DNA of 64,000 bases, taken from NCBI RefSeq assembly GCF_014196225.1, contig NZ_JACIDI010000005.1, positions 1 through 64,000 of the forward strand, read 5' to 3'. The position numbers and the translations under genes are program-made. The notes under the pieces were generated by a model that was not told the origin of the DNA, searched no databases, and saw only the letters and a program-made list of their open reading frames with translations. Positions 1 through 9,102 of the stretch are shown here, piece after piece. Each line of letters opens with the position of its first letter. Position 1 is the stretch's first letter. This DNA is from Bacteroides pyogenes (lineage in GTDB: Bacteria; Bacteroidota; Bacteroidia; Bacteroidales; Bacteroidaceae).

Positions 1-23
1 GCAACTTCTTCTCGTGTCATCAT
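1..23 (-). CDS. 5' end of an unidentified leftward gene (partial)
   Basis: Two adjacent ATG codons on the minus strand (21-23 and 18-20) open a frame reading M-M-T-R-E-E-V that leaves the window at base 1. A Bacteroidetes -7 box lies 19 bp upstream, which supports a real start. Too little protein is visible to name it. Confidence 0.4.
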
Positions 24-41
24 AAGTTTTATTTTTGGGCA

Positions 42-49
42 CAAAGATA
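42..49 (-). promoter_or_regulatory. -7 box of the leftward edge gene
   Basis: The minus strand reads TATCTTTG, an exact match to TAnnTTTG, about 19 bp before the double ATG. No clear -33 TTG is seen at the right distance. Confidence 0.45.
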
Positions 50-95
50 CTGGTCGAAGAGATTGCAGAAAATACGTGGTTTACCGGAGGCTTAC

Positions 96-160
96 AAACA
101 AACAGAGCCTCCGACTGAAACAAACAGAGCCTCCGATCCGTCCGATCAGAGGCTCTGTTC
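96..160 (-). terminator. Terminator hairpin with a duplicated arm
   Basis: AACAGAGCCTC (123-133) pairs with GAGGCTCTGTT (149-159). The first arm lies in a 19-bp segment present twice in direct orientation (96-114 and 118-136, period 22), so the right arm could pair with either copy. T-rich tracts flank it on both strands, so it may act for the gene ending at 180 and for opposing transcription. Confidence 0.6.
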
Positions 161-179
161 GTTTTTAGCAAAGTATGGT

Positions 180-3100
180 TTACGGAAAACTGATTTTGAT
201 GATTTCCGGAGTCCGGATTCCCGGTTTCAATTCGCCGTTGATTGAGAAGAACCGGTTGCCGATTCCAACCAATGCCGCTCCCGCGCGGGCGGTCGAAGAA
301 GTCTCCGTTATCTCTTGCCATTCATCGCTCCGTACATTGTACACCAGTACCTTGCGGTTGAAACGGTACCACTCGGCGGGGTGCAGCAAATAATCTTTTG
401 CCGGGGCGCGGAGAGCCGACAGAAAGATATCTTTATTCACCCCTCCCATGCAAAGGATAAGGCTGTCGTTCATCGCCGCCGCCACGCCGCCGCCCAACGA
501 CACGCTCTCTCCGTCGTCGCCCGCAGGTGCGGCAACGGGAATCCACCGTCCCGAAGAGGGGACATACGCATAGCCGTCGACGGAGAGGGTCGGTTCTTTC
601 CCGTCCGCCGCAGGCGCGAAACCGCCCCAAAGGTAGAAACAAGATTCCTTCCCGTTGTGTCCGACCGCCGAAACGGGCTGTATGCGCGGCGGACCGGGAA
701 AATCGGGAAGCGACTGCCACCCTTCGGACAAACGTTGCAAGTCGAGGCATAAGAACGTGTTCGAAGGCTTTCCGTCACGGTTGCCTCCCGCCACGAAAAT
801 CCGCTCTCCCGAAAGCGAAGCGGTGAAGTTGTCCAAGGCAAAAGGCAGCGAGGGCAACGGCTCTGCGAACGTCCGCCGCCGCGACTCGTCCCACCGAAGG
901 CGGTACACACCGTTCATCGCGCCTTTTTGATTCGTTCCTCCGATGCAAACCACTCCGTCGGCAGCGGTTACCGCCGCCCCGTATGCGGCAGGAGCAGGCA
1001 GCTCGCCCACCTTTCTCCACACGAAAACAGAGTCGGCATCGAAGTCCGCCGCATATACATGGCGGTAATACTTCTTCTTCCCGCCCTGAGCGGCCGGGAC
1101 GCCGGGGAAGTTGCAACCTCCCGCTATCAGCAACCGCCCGCTAAGGATGCCGGCATAGCAAGCGGATACCCCCTTGTCGAAACCTTTCTCCCCTTTCGGG
1201 AATCCCTTCATCGCCTGCATCCGGATATCGCTTGCAGGAGTCTGCCGGACTTCGGCACGGAAACCGGAAGCGGGAAGTCCCGCTCCGTTCACCAGATTGG
1301 CACGGGTGAAAGGTTCCCACGCATAACGCACGTAACGGGGACGCGCCACTTTGTCGGCATATACTTTTACTTTGCCGCCCGCCACTTCCGCCTTTGCGGG
1401 ATAGTAAAGCCCTTCCGTCTCCGCCAACTCGAAGGAGCGCAAAGGCATGCCGTCGGCACTGCCCATCGCCTCGCCGTAATCGAATGTCAGCCGGACGGCT
1501 CCTTCACGAAAATCGGCGCTACGGAACAAAGGACCGGAAGGCACTACCGTTTCTTTCCCGTAAGTACTGTGCAACGCCCAACGCGCCAACCGCTCGCCTA
1601 CCGGTTTCTTGTCGGCGGGATGAACGTTCAGCGAATCGCCCCGATCGGTGCATACCGCCATGCCCGTATATGGAACGGAAGCCATCAGCCTCCGCTGACT
1701 GTCGCGGAACCAAGGCCACGAAGGACGGTGGAGGCTCGAAAGCTGCACGTAATAGAAAGGCATGCTTTCATTTTTCCAGTTTTCACGCCAACTGCGGACC
1801 AGCAACCGGAAAAGCTTTTCATGCGTTGTTTCGTTGTGGGCATTCGATTCTCCCTGATACCAGATGACTCCTCTCAGCGGGTATCGTTGCAGCGGAAGAA
1901 TGCCCGACTCGAACAGGTAACACGGCTCGTAAGGATGCCGCGCGTACTTGCCCGCGCTTTTTTTCAGGTTGAGCGCAGCCCTTCCGCGTACCCAATCCTG
2001 AATATAATCGTTTTGCATCCAGTCTTTCAGTATCGCCGGGAATTCATATTCCAGCGTGCGGCGGTCTATCCACGCCTCCGTGGGCGAACCGCCCACGGCA
2101 TTGCAAATCAGTCCTACGGGAACTTGCAGGCTGTCGCGCAGCATCCGCCCGAAATGGTAAGCAACGGCGGAAAAAGCGGCGGCAGTGGAAGGAGTACATG
2201 GCTGCCAGCGGGTATCGGCATAATAGCGAAGGCGGTTGAGCGAGTCGAGCACGGCCGGCTCCCACTCCACCGCGTCGGTGCGCCAACGGGCTTTCATGTC
2301 GTAAAACATCAGCTGCTCGTCCGCAGCCTGCGGAATATCTTCTCCGGCGGAAGCCGCTTCTTTGAGCATAAACTCCATGTTCGACTGTCCGGAGCAAAGC
2401 CATACCTCCCCCACCCACACGTTGCGGAACTCAAACGAGCGGCGGGAACCGGCAATCTTAAGGACAAAAGGACCGCCCGCCCGCATCGGCAGCAAGTCCG
2501 CCTTCCATTTCCCGTCTGTTCCGGCACGTACATTCCGCTGCTGTCCGCCCACAGTTACCGTAACTCTTTCGCCCGCATCGGCAGTGCCGCAGATACTGAG
2601 CGGAACATCCCGCTGAAGCACCATATTGTCGGTATAGAGCGGCGAGAGTTTCAGTCCGCCGTAATCGCCCGTAACGGCGGAATAAACCGTTTTCGCAAGA
2701 AGCGCAGCCCCTTCGGCCGTAGGATGAACGGCATCGGGCAGTAAAAACGGATAAGGATAGAGTGGAGCGTGGAAATCGATGAGCCGGACGGAGGCGCAGC
2801 GGCCAACCGTTTCGATGGCTGCCTGTATCTCTCCGTGCCAATCGCGCGTGCCGGACAAGAAGCGCGGGTGTCTGTCGGCTATCGGCGTCATACGGGCAAT
2901 CAAGATGCGGACATCCGGATTTGCCTGACGGAAGGCGTCTATCAGGGCTATGTAGTCTTTGACGAACGAGTCGCGAAAGTGAGGCCAGTCGCGCGGGTCG
3001 GTATCATTGATACCCAGATGAATGACTGCAATGTCGGGTGCGAATTCAATCGCTTTCCGGTACTCTTCCTGCCGGATATAGGGTCGATGCCCGCTACTCA

Positions 3101-3311
3101 GGAGCGTAGCTCCCGATTTCCCGAAGTTGCCCACTTCGTATCCGTCGCCCAACATCTTTTGGAGCCGGGCTGGATATGCCTGAACCTCCCGGTCGGGCAA
3201 ACCGTATCCGTAGGTGATACTGTTTCCCACACAAGCAATTTTTATACGTTGCCGGGCAGCGGCAACCAGACAAACCAATAGGCAAAAAACGGCAAACAGG
3301 TATCTTTTCAT
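180..3311 (-). CDS. Three-domain SGNH esterase / sialate O-acetylesterase / NanM-like mutarotase
   Basis: 1043 aa with a Sec signal (hydrophobic residues 4-19). Residues about 22-212 form a GDSL/SGNH esterase: Ser31 in GNSITYG, GIND at 100-103, Asp193 and His196 in DAVHP. Residues about 220-690 form a sialate O-acetylesterase: Ser310 in GQSNME, later VIWYQGESN and a VHPADKKPVGERLA stretch. Residues about 701-1043 form a Kelch-type beta-propeller of the cyclically permuted mutarotase family (repeated AGG/GG blades, ending NGELKPGIRTPE), related to NanM. Predicted role: remove O-acetyl groups from sialic acid and equilibrate free Neu5Ac anomers, in the periplasm or outside. Its start overlaps the previous gene's stop by 4 bp (ATGA). 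These activities are usually separate proteins. Function is inferred from families. The gene is strikingly GC-rich. Confidence 0.88.
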   Translation of the reverse strand: MKRYLFAVFCLLVCLVAAARQRIKIACVGNSITYGYGLPDREVQAYPARLQKMLGDGYEVGNFGKSGATLLSSGHRPYIRQEEYRKAIEFAPDIAVIHLGINDTDPRDWPHFRDSFVKDYIALIDAFRQANPDVRILIARMTPIADRHPRFLSGTRDWHGEIQAAIETVGRCASVRLIDFHAPLYPYPFLLPDAVHPTAEGAALLAKTVYSAVTGDYGGLKLSPLYTDNMVLQRDVPLSICGTADAGERVTVTVGGQQRNVRAGTDGKWKADLLPMRAGGPFVLKIAGSRRSFEFRNVWVGEVWLCSGQSNMEFMLKEAASAGEDIPQAADEQLMFYDMKARWRTDAVEWEPAVLDSLNRLRYYADTRWQPCTPSTAAAFSAVAYHFGRMLRDSLQVPVGLICNAVGGSPTEAWIDRRTLEYEFPAILKDWMQNDYIQDWVRGRAALNLKKSAGKYARHPYEPCYLFESGILPLQRYPLRGVIWYQGESNAHNETTHEKLFRLLVRSWRENWKNESMPFYYVQLSSLHRPSWPWFRDSQRRLMASVPYTGMAVCTDRGDSLNVHPADKKPVGERLARWALHSTYGKETVVPSGPLFRSADFREGAVRLTFDYGEAMGSADGMPLRSFELAETEGLYYPAKAEVAGGKVKVYADKVARPRYVRYAWEPFTRANLVNGAGLPASGFRAEVRQTPASDIRMQAMKGFPKGEKGFDKGVSACYAGILSGRLLIAGGCNFPGVPAAQGGKKKYYRHVYAADFDADSVFVWRKVGELPAPAAYGAAVTAADGVVCIGGTNQKGAMNGVYRLRWDESRRRTFAEPLPSLPFALDNFTASLSGERIFVAGGNRDGKPSNTFLCLDLQRLSEGWQSLPDFPGPPRIQPVSAVGHNGKESCFYLWGGFAPAADGKEPTLSVDGYAYVPSSGRWIPVAAPAGDDGESVSLGGGVAAAMNDSLILCMGGVNKDIFLSALRAPAKDYLLHPAEWYRFNRKVLVYNVRSDEWQEITETSSTARAGAALVGIGNRFFSINGELKPGIRTPEIIKISFP

Positions 3312-3973
3312 CGCTTGTTCACGTAAGGTTTAACGATCTCCACCCACTTCAAATAGCCTTTTCCGAGCAGATGGAGCCCATCGTTGGTATATTCGGCTTT
3401 CATCTTTCCGGTCGCTCCGTCCACGAAATGCGAATAAAGGTCGATATACGTCGCCCCTTCCCTCCGGGCAAGCTCCTGCAACTGGCGGTTGATTTCGGGC
3501 ACCATCCGCCACCGGGAAGTGTGTCCCTTAAACATCCCGAACTCGTCCGTCACCGGCAAAACGCTTTGCAGATAGAGCTTGGTGCGGGGGGAATCGCTTT
3601 TGATTTTCCGCACGATTTGCCCGATATGATTCGCAATGGTATCGGCAGAAGCGCCTTTGTTCACGTCGTTGATGCCTATGAGCAGGAATATTTTGGCGGG
3701 CTTTCCTTTCAGAATCGGAGCCAGCCGGTCGTAAACTCCCATGCAGACATCCCCGCTGATGCCGCGGTTCTTCACCCGTTTGTTACGCAGCAATTCCGCC
3801 CATTCGGCGCCGTTCGTGATGCTGTTGCCCAAGAAAACGATATCTTTGGACGATACCGGCAAGGCTTCGAAGAGCGTAGCTCGCTGATAGTAAAAAGTGG
3901 AATATTTCTTTTCCTGCGCATATCCCGACGCGAATGCCCAACATAGAAGGGCGAAGAGAAAAAGTCTTTTCAT
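3308..3973 (-). CDS. Secreted SGNH/GDSL esterase
   Basis: 221 aa with a signal peptide ending near AFASGYAQ. SGNH blocks are visible: Ser51 in FLGNSITNG, the Gly of GISGD, GIND at about 100-103, and Asp198/His201 in NDGLHLLG. The family (PAF-acetylhydrolase-like/9-O-acetylesterase) hydrolyses acetyl esters. Next to a sialidase and a sialate O-acetylesterase it probably deacetylates sialic acid or another sugar. It sits between the GH20 gene (84-bp gap) and the three-domain esterase-mutarotase (4-bp overlap), so it is translationally coupled downstream. The exact substrate cannot be read from sequence. Confidence 0.85.
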   Translation of the reverse strand: MKRLFLFALLCWAFASGYAQEKKYSTFYYQRATLFEALPVSSKDIVFLGNSITNGAEWAELLRNKRVKNRGISGDVCMGVYDRLAPILKGKPAKIFLLIGINDVNKGASADTIANHIGQIVRKIKSDSPRTKLYLQSVLPVTDEFGMFKGHTSRWRMVPEINRQLQELARREGATYIDLYSHFVDGATGKMKAEYTNDGLHLLGKGYLKWVEIVKPYVNKR

Positions 3974-4057
3974 GATGATGAAAACAATAAAGATAGGTTA
4001 TATAACGAATAGAAATAGCGGAACACGCTTTTCCGCCCTCACGACAGCCGCCGCGTT

Positions 4058-6214
4058 TTAAGGCGCAGGCAACTCCCGCTCCGGCGAATAGACCAGCCCG
4101 TCCGCCGCTCTCTCCCCGTCGGGGGTGACAAAGACGCAGGTAAACATCCACTTCACGAGCCGCACTTCGGGGGTTTGAAACCGTCCGACGGGCAGTTTCA
4201 GCAGCACTTTGTTCCATCCTTCGCGCAGGTTGACACGGAGAGGCGGACGTGCGACGCAGTTCTCGTTACCCAACGGTATCTCGTTGCTGCGCGTCCGGTG
4301 GGTCGCCGTCCACACGGGAGGAAGAATCTCCCGGTCGTTGATCCAGATGCGGCTTCCCTTATAATCCCACTGTCCCTGAGGCGGAGGAAGGTCGCTTTCC
4401 GACCGTCCGTAGTTCTGGAACTCCGCCCATAAGCCGACTTCCTGATTGCGGGGAGAATAAACATAAGTATAAGCATAAGCGGTATGATTCTCCCGGGGCG
4501 ACTTATAGAACGCGGGAACCAGCGTGCCCCATACGTGACGCAAGTAGATGCCCGCTCCCACCGCCGGAGCGGTTCCGTAGGTTTTGCCTTCGTAAACGTA
4601 GCTTTCTTCCTGTTTTTCTTCCGGCGGGAACCGCATCGCGAGGTCTCCATGGTTGGGAAAAGCGTCGGTTATCCTCCACTTTACGTTTGTCTGCTTTACA
4701 TAAGCGAACGGATAACCCGCGAATTTCGTCTGTTTGTACCACAGCATCCGTCGCTCGAAATCGGCAAATTCGAGAAATGTTTCCGACTGCCCGTCGACAG
4801 GAAGAATCGTTCCCCGCCCGTCGAAATACTCGCTTCCCCCGCCCAGCCACGCACGTTCGGCAATGGCAAGCATGGCGGGGTAAAAGTTGTTTTCGAGCAG
4901 CATGTTTTGCTCCGCCGACAGTTGACGGTCGTTCCATACACCCACAATCACCCCTGCGATATCGTCGCTCCCCGTTTCGGCGTTGTAAATGCGGCTGTTG
5001 TAAAGCGCCACCAAATCGCCGAACGTATCGAAATGGTTGATGTAGTGGAAACGGGAGTCGATGGCGGGAATGCCTTTCTGAGCCTTGCCCCGGTAACTCC
5101 ACAACTGCGTCATGTCTATTTCTCCCGGTTGGTATTTCCATCCCGGATTCCATGAAATGACTTTTTTTCCTTTGGCGCGGACGTAGGATACCATCTCCGG
5201 CACGAAGCGGGGATTGGTGAATTCCACCTCATCGGTTCCGATATGCAGGTAAGGTACATCGAAGGTTTCGCAGACTTCATCCGTCAAAAGTTTCAGAATT
5301 CTCATTCCTTCCGGGCTTTGCATATCGTGGCGGAAGGTGCGCACGAAGGCTTCGCTATGTCCCGGCATATCTATTTCGGGAATCAACAGCACGTGGCGGG
5401 CTTTGCAGAAGGCGACCAGTTCTTTCGCTTCCTCCAAAGTATAATACTTGCCCGGAAGCCTCGTCATGTTGGCGCTGTCGTTTAGCATCGGGAAAATCTT
5501 GCTTTCGAGACGCCAAGCCTGATTCTCGGTGAGATGCCAGTGGAAGACGTTGATCTTGAATGCCGCCAATGCGTCGATCTCCCGCTTCAATTCCTCCAAC
5601 GGAAGATACCCCCGCCCCACGTCGTGCATGAACCCTCGCATCCGGAAGGCAGGCCAGTCCGTTATCTCGCAACACCGGAGCGATGTCCGCTTACCTTCGG
5701 TTTCGCCCCACTGCGACAATGTCTGCATGGCACGGTAAACCCCGCAATCGGTCACCGCTTCTATGCGGATGCGACGCTTCTCTATACGCAACCGGTAAGC
5801 CTCCTGCTGATTGAGCGGCGCTTCATCGACGGCGGGAACAATAACCACTTCTATCAGCGATGACGCGCGATGATCCGTAGAACCGCCTTTTTGCCTGATC
5901 CACTCCTCCCATTCGGATTGCATGACAGGAGTTTTGAGAGCGACTCTGCCCAAGAGGAAACTCCCCTCTCCCGGCTGAAAAATCTGTGGTTTCGGCAGCA
6001 AATATGAATCTCCTGACAGCCGAAAGCGTGAATGCGGGATATACGCTTCTTTATACTTCGGCAGTAAATATGAATCTCCTGACGGGTGTTCGGGGTTTGC
6101 CGCGCGGACTTCGGGCAGATTCCGGCATAAAGTGTTGCCGCATGCCTCTACCTTTACCGCAAACGCGACGCAGAAAAAACCGCAAAGGAAAAACAACGGA
6201 TAAAGACGCTTCAT
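4058..6214 (-). CDS. GH20 beta-N-acetylhexosaminidase
   Basis: 718 aa with a signal peptide. A GH20b-like N-terminal domain precedes the TIM barrel (from about residue 190, FRMRGFMHDVGRGY). The catalytic Asp-Glu pair is D328-E329 in HIGTDEVEF; barrel motifs NVFHWHLTENQ and PEIDMPGHSEA are intact. Such enzymes remove terminal beta-linked GlcNAc or GalNAc by substrate-assisted catalysis, the logical step after sialidase and galactosidase trimming of host glycans. A C-terminal beta-rich extension follows the barrel. Odd feature: SGDSYLLPK occurs twice near the N-terminus (45-53 and 67-75), from a 66-bp DNA repeat. It lies directly downstream of the sialidase gene with a 2-bp gap. Confidence 0.93.
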   Translation of the reverse strand: MKRLYPLFFLCGFFCVAFAVKVEACGNTLCRNLPEVRAANPEHPSGDSYLLPKYKEAYIPHSRFRLSGDSYLLPKPQIFQPGEGSFLLGRVALKTPVMQSEWEEWIRQKGGSTDHRASSLIEVVIVPAVDEAPLNQQEAYRLRIEKRRIRIEAVTDCGVYRAMQTLSQWGETEGKRTSLRCCEITDWPAFRMRGFMHDVGRGYLPLEELKREIDALAAFKINVFHWHLTENQAWRLESKIFPMLNDSANMTRLPGKYYTLEEAKELVAFCKARHVLLIPEIDMPGHSEAFVRTFRHDMQSPEGMRILKLLTDEVCETFDVPYLHIGTDEVEFTNPRFVPEMVSYVRAKGKKVISWNPGWKYQPGEIDMTQLWSYRGKAQKGIPAIDSRFHYINHFDTFGDLVALYNSRIYNAETGSDDIAGVIVGVWNDRQLSAEQNMLLENNFYPAMLAIAERAWLGGGSEYFDGRGTILPVDGQSETFLEFADFERRMLWYKQTKFAGYPFAYVKQTNVKWRITDAFPNHGDLAMRFPPEEKQEESYVYEGKTYGTAPAVGAGIYLRHVWGTLVPAFYKSPRENHTAYAYTYVYSPRNQEVGLWAEFQNYGRSESDLPPPQGQWDYKGSRIWINDREILPPVWTATHRTRSNEIPLGNENCVARPPLRVNLREGWNKVLLKLPVGRFQTPEVRLVKWMFTCVFVTPDGERAADGLVYSPERELPAP
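5991..6083. repeat. 66-bp-period direct repeat inside the GH20 gene
   Basis: A 27-bp segment at 5991-6017 recurs at 6057-6083 with one mismatch. It encodes SGDSYLLPK twice, 22 codons apart, and a weaker third echo (GEGSFLLGR) follows. It keeps the reading frame. Confidence 0.85.
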
Positions 6215-6216
6215 GA

Positions 6217-7860
6217 CTACTTGGCGGACTTTACAATGTCTTTCAATTTCACCGCTTGGAAGGTCATGTGCGCCACGCTGCTTTCATACAAGATGCCTAC
6301 GGTTTCCTTGTCGATCATGGTCAGACAAGTATACCCCCAGCCGTGTCCTTCGTCCAGCAACAGCTGGTTTTCGGGCAACCAGGTCACTCCTCCGTCCAAG
6401 CTTGCTTTGATGGTGATATGATGACGTCCCTTTGTCGTATTGGGATTGGAGAACAGCAGCACGTCACGGCCGAGTACGTTCTCGTTCGCCTTTACGTTGA
6501 TGAGGCTCGCCATACATACCGACTCGGGCAAGCTCTTGCGTGAAGAAACATGTTCGGTCCATGTCTTTCCCAAATCTTTCGTTATGGATACGGCACGGCT
6601 TCCGCCTCGATTGTCGCGCATATTGAGCATCAAAACGCCCGGTTCTATCTCCGCTACTTGCGCTTCGGTGGTATTGGTACGCGCAAGGTTGTGCATCTTC
6701 CACGTCTCTCCGCGGTCTTTGCTGTACATGATAGCCGCATTCGGCACGCGGGTGGAATCGATAAACTGGGTGGGGAATACCAATGTGCCGTCGCTCATCG
6801 TTATTCCGCGACCGGGACCTTGAAGTAGGAAATACCATGACGGATCTTTCACCTGCTCCGTAACATTAATCGGCTCCGACCATGTCTTACCGTCGTCCGT
6901 GCTCTTTGCCATCACCAACTGGGCGGTATGATTCAAATCCATGCCGGGATGCGAGCTCCACCAGGCGCGTTGGTTACCCATGCCGTGCGTCCATGCGGCA
7001 ACAATCCAAACGGTATTCGTCTTCGTATCCACTAAAATGGAAGGATCGCCCACTCCGTTTTGCGCGGCGGGGAGTCCGTCATACTCACCGAAAGCAAGAG
7101 GAAGACGCATTTTCTCCCATGTTTTTCCGCCATCGGTACTGCGGCTTAAGCCCACATCCACATGCTCCTGCAAATCGACGCTGGAGTTGTAACGGACATC
7201 GTACACCCCCAGTAAAGTTCCTTTGTTCGTAGTGACCAAACCCGGAATACGGAACGCTGCCGAACCGTCGTCGCCCGCATGGCGAACGCCGACTCCCATC
7301 CGATGCACGATCTGCTCGGGCGATGACGCATGCCATTGCGCTTCCTTTCCATCTATTTTCACGGAACACAGTTGGGAAGTTATTCGGGTAGTTAAGGAGG
7401 TTTCCGGCTTCATCTGCAAGCTGATCCAGAAAAAGTTGACACCGGGAAACAATTTGCGATCGGCTTTCAGTCGTACCTTTCCGGAGGGGCGGACAACCTC
7501 TGCGCATTTGACGGAATAAGACGGATTTGCTTGCAAAGTACCTGCCGTACCGCGATGGCTCGAGATATATTCCACCGGTGCAAAACGCTTTTTGTCGCGG
7601 TCTTGCAAAGCTTCCGTTCCTCCATAATATAGCTTGACAGCTTGTATATCGCTTGCCGAAGCGTTTTTACCGAAGTCCAACACAACCTCATCCAACACCC
7701 GGCTCTCTTTTGCATCCAACCGTAAATAAAGCAGCACATTGTCTTGTCGCTCTATCAGAACCGGTATTTGCGTCTCGTGCACAAATACAGTATCTGCTGC
7801 TTTCGCACAGAAAGCACTAATCAACAGAATAAAAAAAAGCAAATAACGTTTTTTCTTCAT
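6217..7860 (-). CDS. nanH: Exo-alpha-sialidase (GH33)
   Basis: 547 aa with a signal peptide (to about residue 21). Residues about 25-180 form the N-terminal beta-sandwich typical of Bacteroides sialidases. The six-bladed propeller follows, with FRIP at 203-206 and five Asp boxes at about 241-248 (STDGGKTW), 320-327, 380-387, 426-434 (degenerate) and 487-494. Probable carboxylate-binding arginines are R204, R415 and R479; a probable nucleophilic Tyr lies in WGYTCL (about 510). It releases terminal sialic acid from glycoconjugates. It is the first gene of the four-gene block nanH-GH20-SGNH-fusion, with a -7 box 29-36 bp upstream of its start. Family assignment is secure; linkage preference is not readable. 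Confidence 0.96.
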   Translation of the reverse strand: MKKKRYLLFFILLISAFCAKAADTVFVHETQIPVLIERQDNVLLYLRLDAKESRVLDEVVLDFGKNASASDIQAVKLYYGGTEALQDRDKKRFAPVEYISSHRGTAGTLQANPSYSVKCAEVVRPSGKVRLKADRKLFPGVNFFWISLQMKPETSLTTRITSQLCSVKIDGKEAQWHASSPEQIVHRMGVGVRHAGDDGSAAFRIPGLVTTNKGTLLGVYDVRYNSSVDLQEHVDVGLSRSTDGGKTWEKMRLPLAFGEYDGLPAAQNGVGDPSILVDTKTNTVWIVAAWTHGMGNQRAWWSSHPGMDLNHTAQLVMAKSTDDGKTWSEPINVTEQVKDPSWYFLLQGPGRGITMSDGTLVFPTQFIDSTRVPNAAIMYSKDRGETWKMHNLARTNTTEAQVAEIEPGVLMLNMRDNRGGSRAVSITKDLGKTWTEHVSSRKSLPESVCMASLINVKANENVLGRDVLLFSNPNTTKGRHHITIKASLDGGVTWLPENQLLLDEGHGWGYTCLTMIDKETVGILYESSVAHMTFQAVKLKDIVKSAK

Positions 7861-7888
7861 GATAAGGAAATTTATTTATTAATGCGAC

Positions 7889-7896
7889 CAAAGATA
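7889..7896 (-). promoter_or_regulatory. -7 box upstream of the sialidase block
   Basis: The minus strand reads TATCTTTG, exact to TAnnTTTG, in the 168-bp gap after the upstream esterase gene. No -33 TTG at normal spacing was found. It suggests the four-gene sialidase block can be transcribed separately from the long upstream operon. Confidence 0.5.
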
Positions 7897-8028
7897 AGAC
7901 TTTTTTTGCTAAAATGAATCATCGCAACAAGAACAACCTTATTTTTGGCATTTTTCCTCTTTCACCTGAAATGATGTTTCAACATGTACAAGTGAGAAGC
8001 CCCAAACGTTTATCTGCTTTTTTGCATC

Positions 8029-9102
8029 TTATTCTATCAGGTTTCGTATAACCGGTGTCAATAAATCCGCATACCGCATCATGCCTAAATCCGTAAAATG
8101 AATACCGTCGACCGTGGCCTCACCATCTGTTCCGAGCATGTCTTTCGATGAAACCAGAATGATATTTTGTTCGTTTTTCTGTTTCAGCTCATTGAAAAGC
8201 ATATTCAACACTTGATTCTTCGACTTCACCTCTTCAGCTATCCGGTTATCATACAAAGTGTGGGTAAAGATTGGATCTTCTACAAAAATGACAGGAGTAA
8301 GCGGTTGTTTATCGCGGATAACCTTATAAAAAGCCTCCATCCGCTCCTTCATCTGATCAACCGAAGCATTGGGAGCAAAATCCAGAATAATTGCAGACGC
8401 ATCTACTTGAGCAATCACTTCTGCAACCTCTAAATCCAGAAAAGCGTTTCCACTGAAGCCGAGATTGATACATTCGCGATTCAATCTGCGTGATATAATA
8501 TTGGTATGTGCCATCCCCGGACGGGAAGCACAACCGCCCTGCAAGATGCTGGTTCCGTAAAACACTATCGGTTTTCTGCGAACGGGAAGGTTTACCGCAG
8601 GTTGTTCTAAAAAAGACAAAGAATCGATTCCGATGGAGAGAGAACAGACACCATCGTAAAGCGGCAAATAAAGCATAAACTCTCTGTCTTCGACAGACAT
8701 ATTGGAAATAATGGTGGCTTCGTTCTTTTTACCTGTGGGCCATCCTGCATTGACAAAACGCCACTCGGCGTTTTTCTCCAGGCAATAAAGGTCCACTCCC
8801 TTTATACCGATAGAAGTCATATGGGCCATGCCATAATTTTGAAGCACTTCCCACCTTACAGCTATTTTTGTAGAATTAGTGCGAAAGCGCAAAGACATTC
8901 CCGCCGAATGACGACTTAATTTCCACAACTTCGGACGGGAAGTCTGCTCCAGCGAATCCGGCAACCGCGCATATCGCATATGAGTAGCTTGCGTCGCTTT
9001 CCCTAACAGCGGGAATGGAGCCGCGTCATAGTAAACGAGTTGTGCCTGTAACGTACATAAAAACAAGCACAATATACTGAAAGCAAATATCCTTTTCATC
9101 AT
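8029..9102 (-). CDS. Secreted GxDLY/GDSL-type esterase
   Basis: 357 aa with a signal peptide (to about residue 20). The N-terminal beta-rich domain carries GVDLY at 102-106, the signature of the GxDLY domain that precedes the Lipase_GDSL_3 SGNH domain. The catalytic part starts with Ser185 in YGTSILQGG. The Asp-His pair is in VDGIHFTDLG near the C-terminus. Probably a carbohydrate acetyl-esterase. Its start overlaps the stop of the phosphodiester glycosidase gene by 4 bp. A 168-bp gap separates it from the sialidase block. The substrate is unknown; O-acetylated sialic acid or another acetylated sugar of the same glycan are the reasonable options. Confidence 0.8.
   Translation of the reverse strand: MMKRIFAFSILCLFLCTLQAQLVYYDAAPFPLLGKATQATHMRYARLPDSLEQTSRPKLWKLSRHSAGMSLRFRTNSTKIAVRWEVLQNYGMAHMTSIGIKGVDLYCLEKNAEWRFVNAGWPTGKKNEATIISNMSVEDREFMLYLPLYDGVCSLSIGIDSLSFLEQPAVNLPVRRKPIVFYGTSILQGGCASRPGMAHTNIISRRLNRECINLGFSGNAFLDLEVAEVIAQVDASAIILDFAPNASVDQMKERMEAFYKVIRDKQPLTPVIFVEDPIFTHTLYDNRIAEEVKSKNQVLNMLFNELKQKNEQNIILVSSKDMLGTDGEATVDGIHFTDLGMMRYADLLTPVIRNLIE

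Noticed and set aside
927..2744. 605-codon open frame on the plus strand
   Set aside because: It lies antisense to the three-domain esterase gene; GC-rich codon bias opens the opposite frame. Composition is Arg/His/Pro-rich with no recognisable domain.
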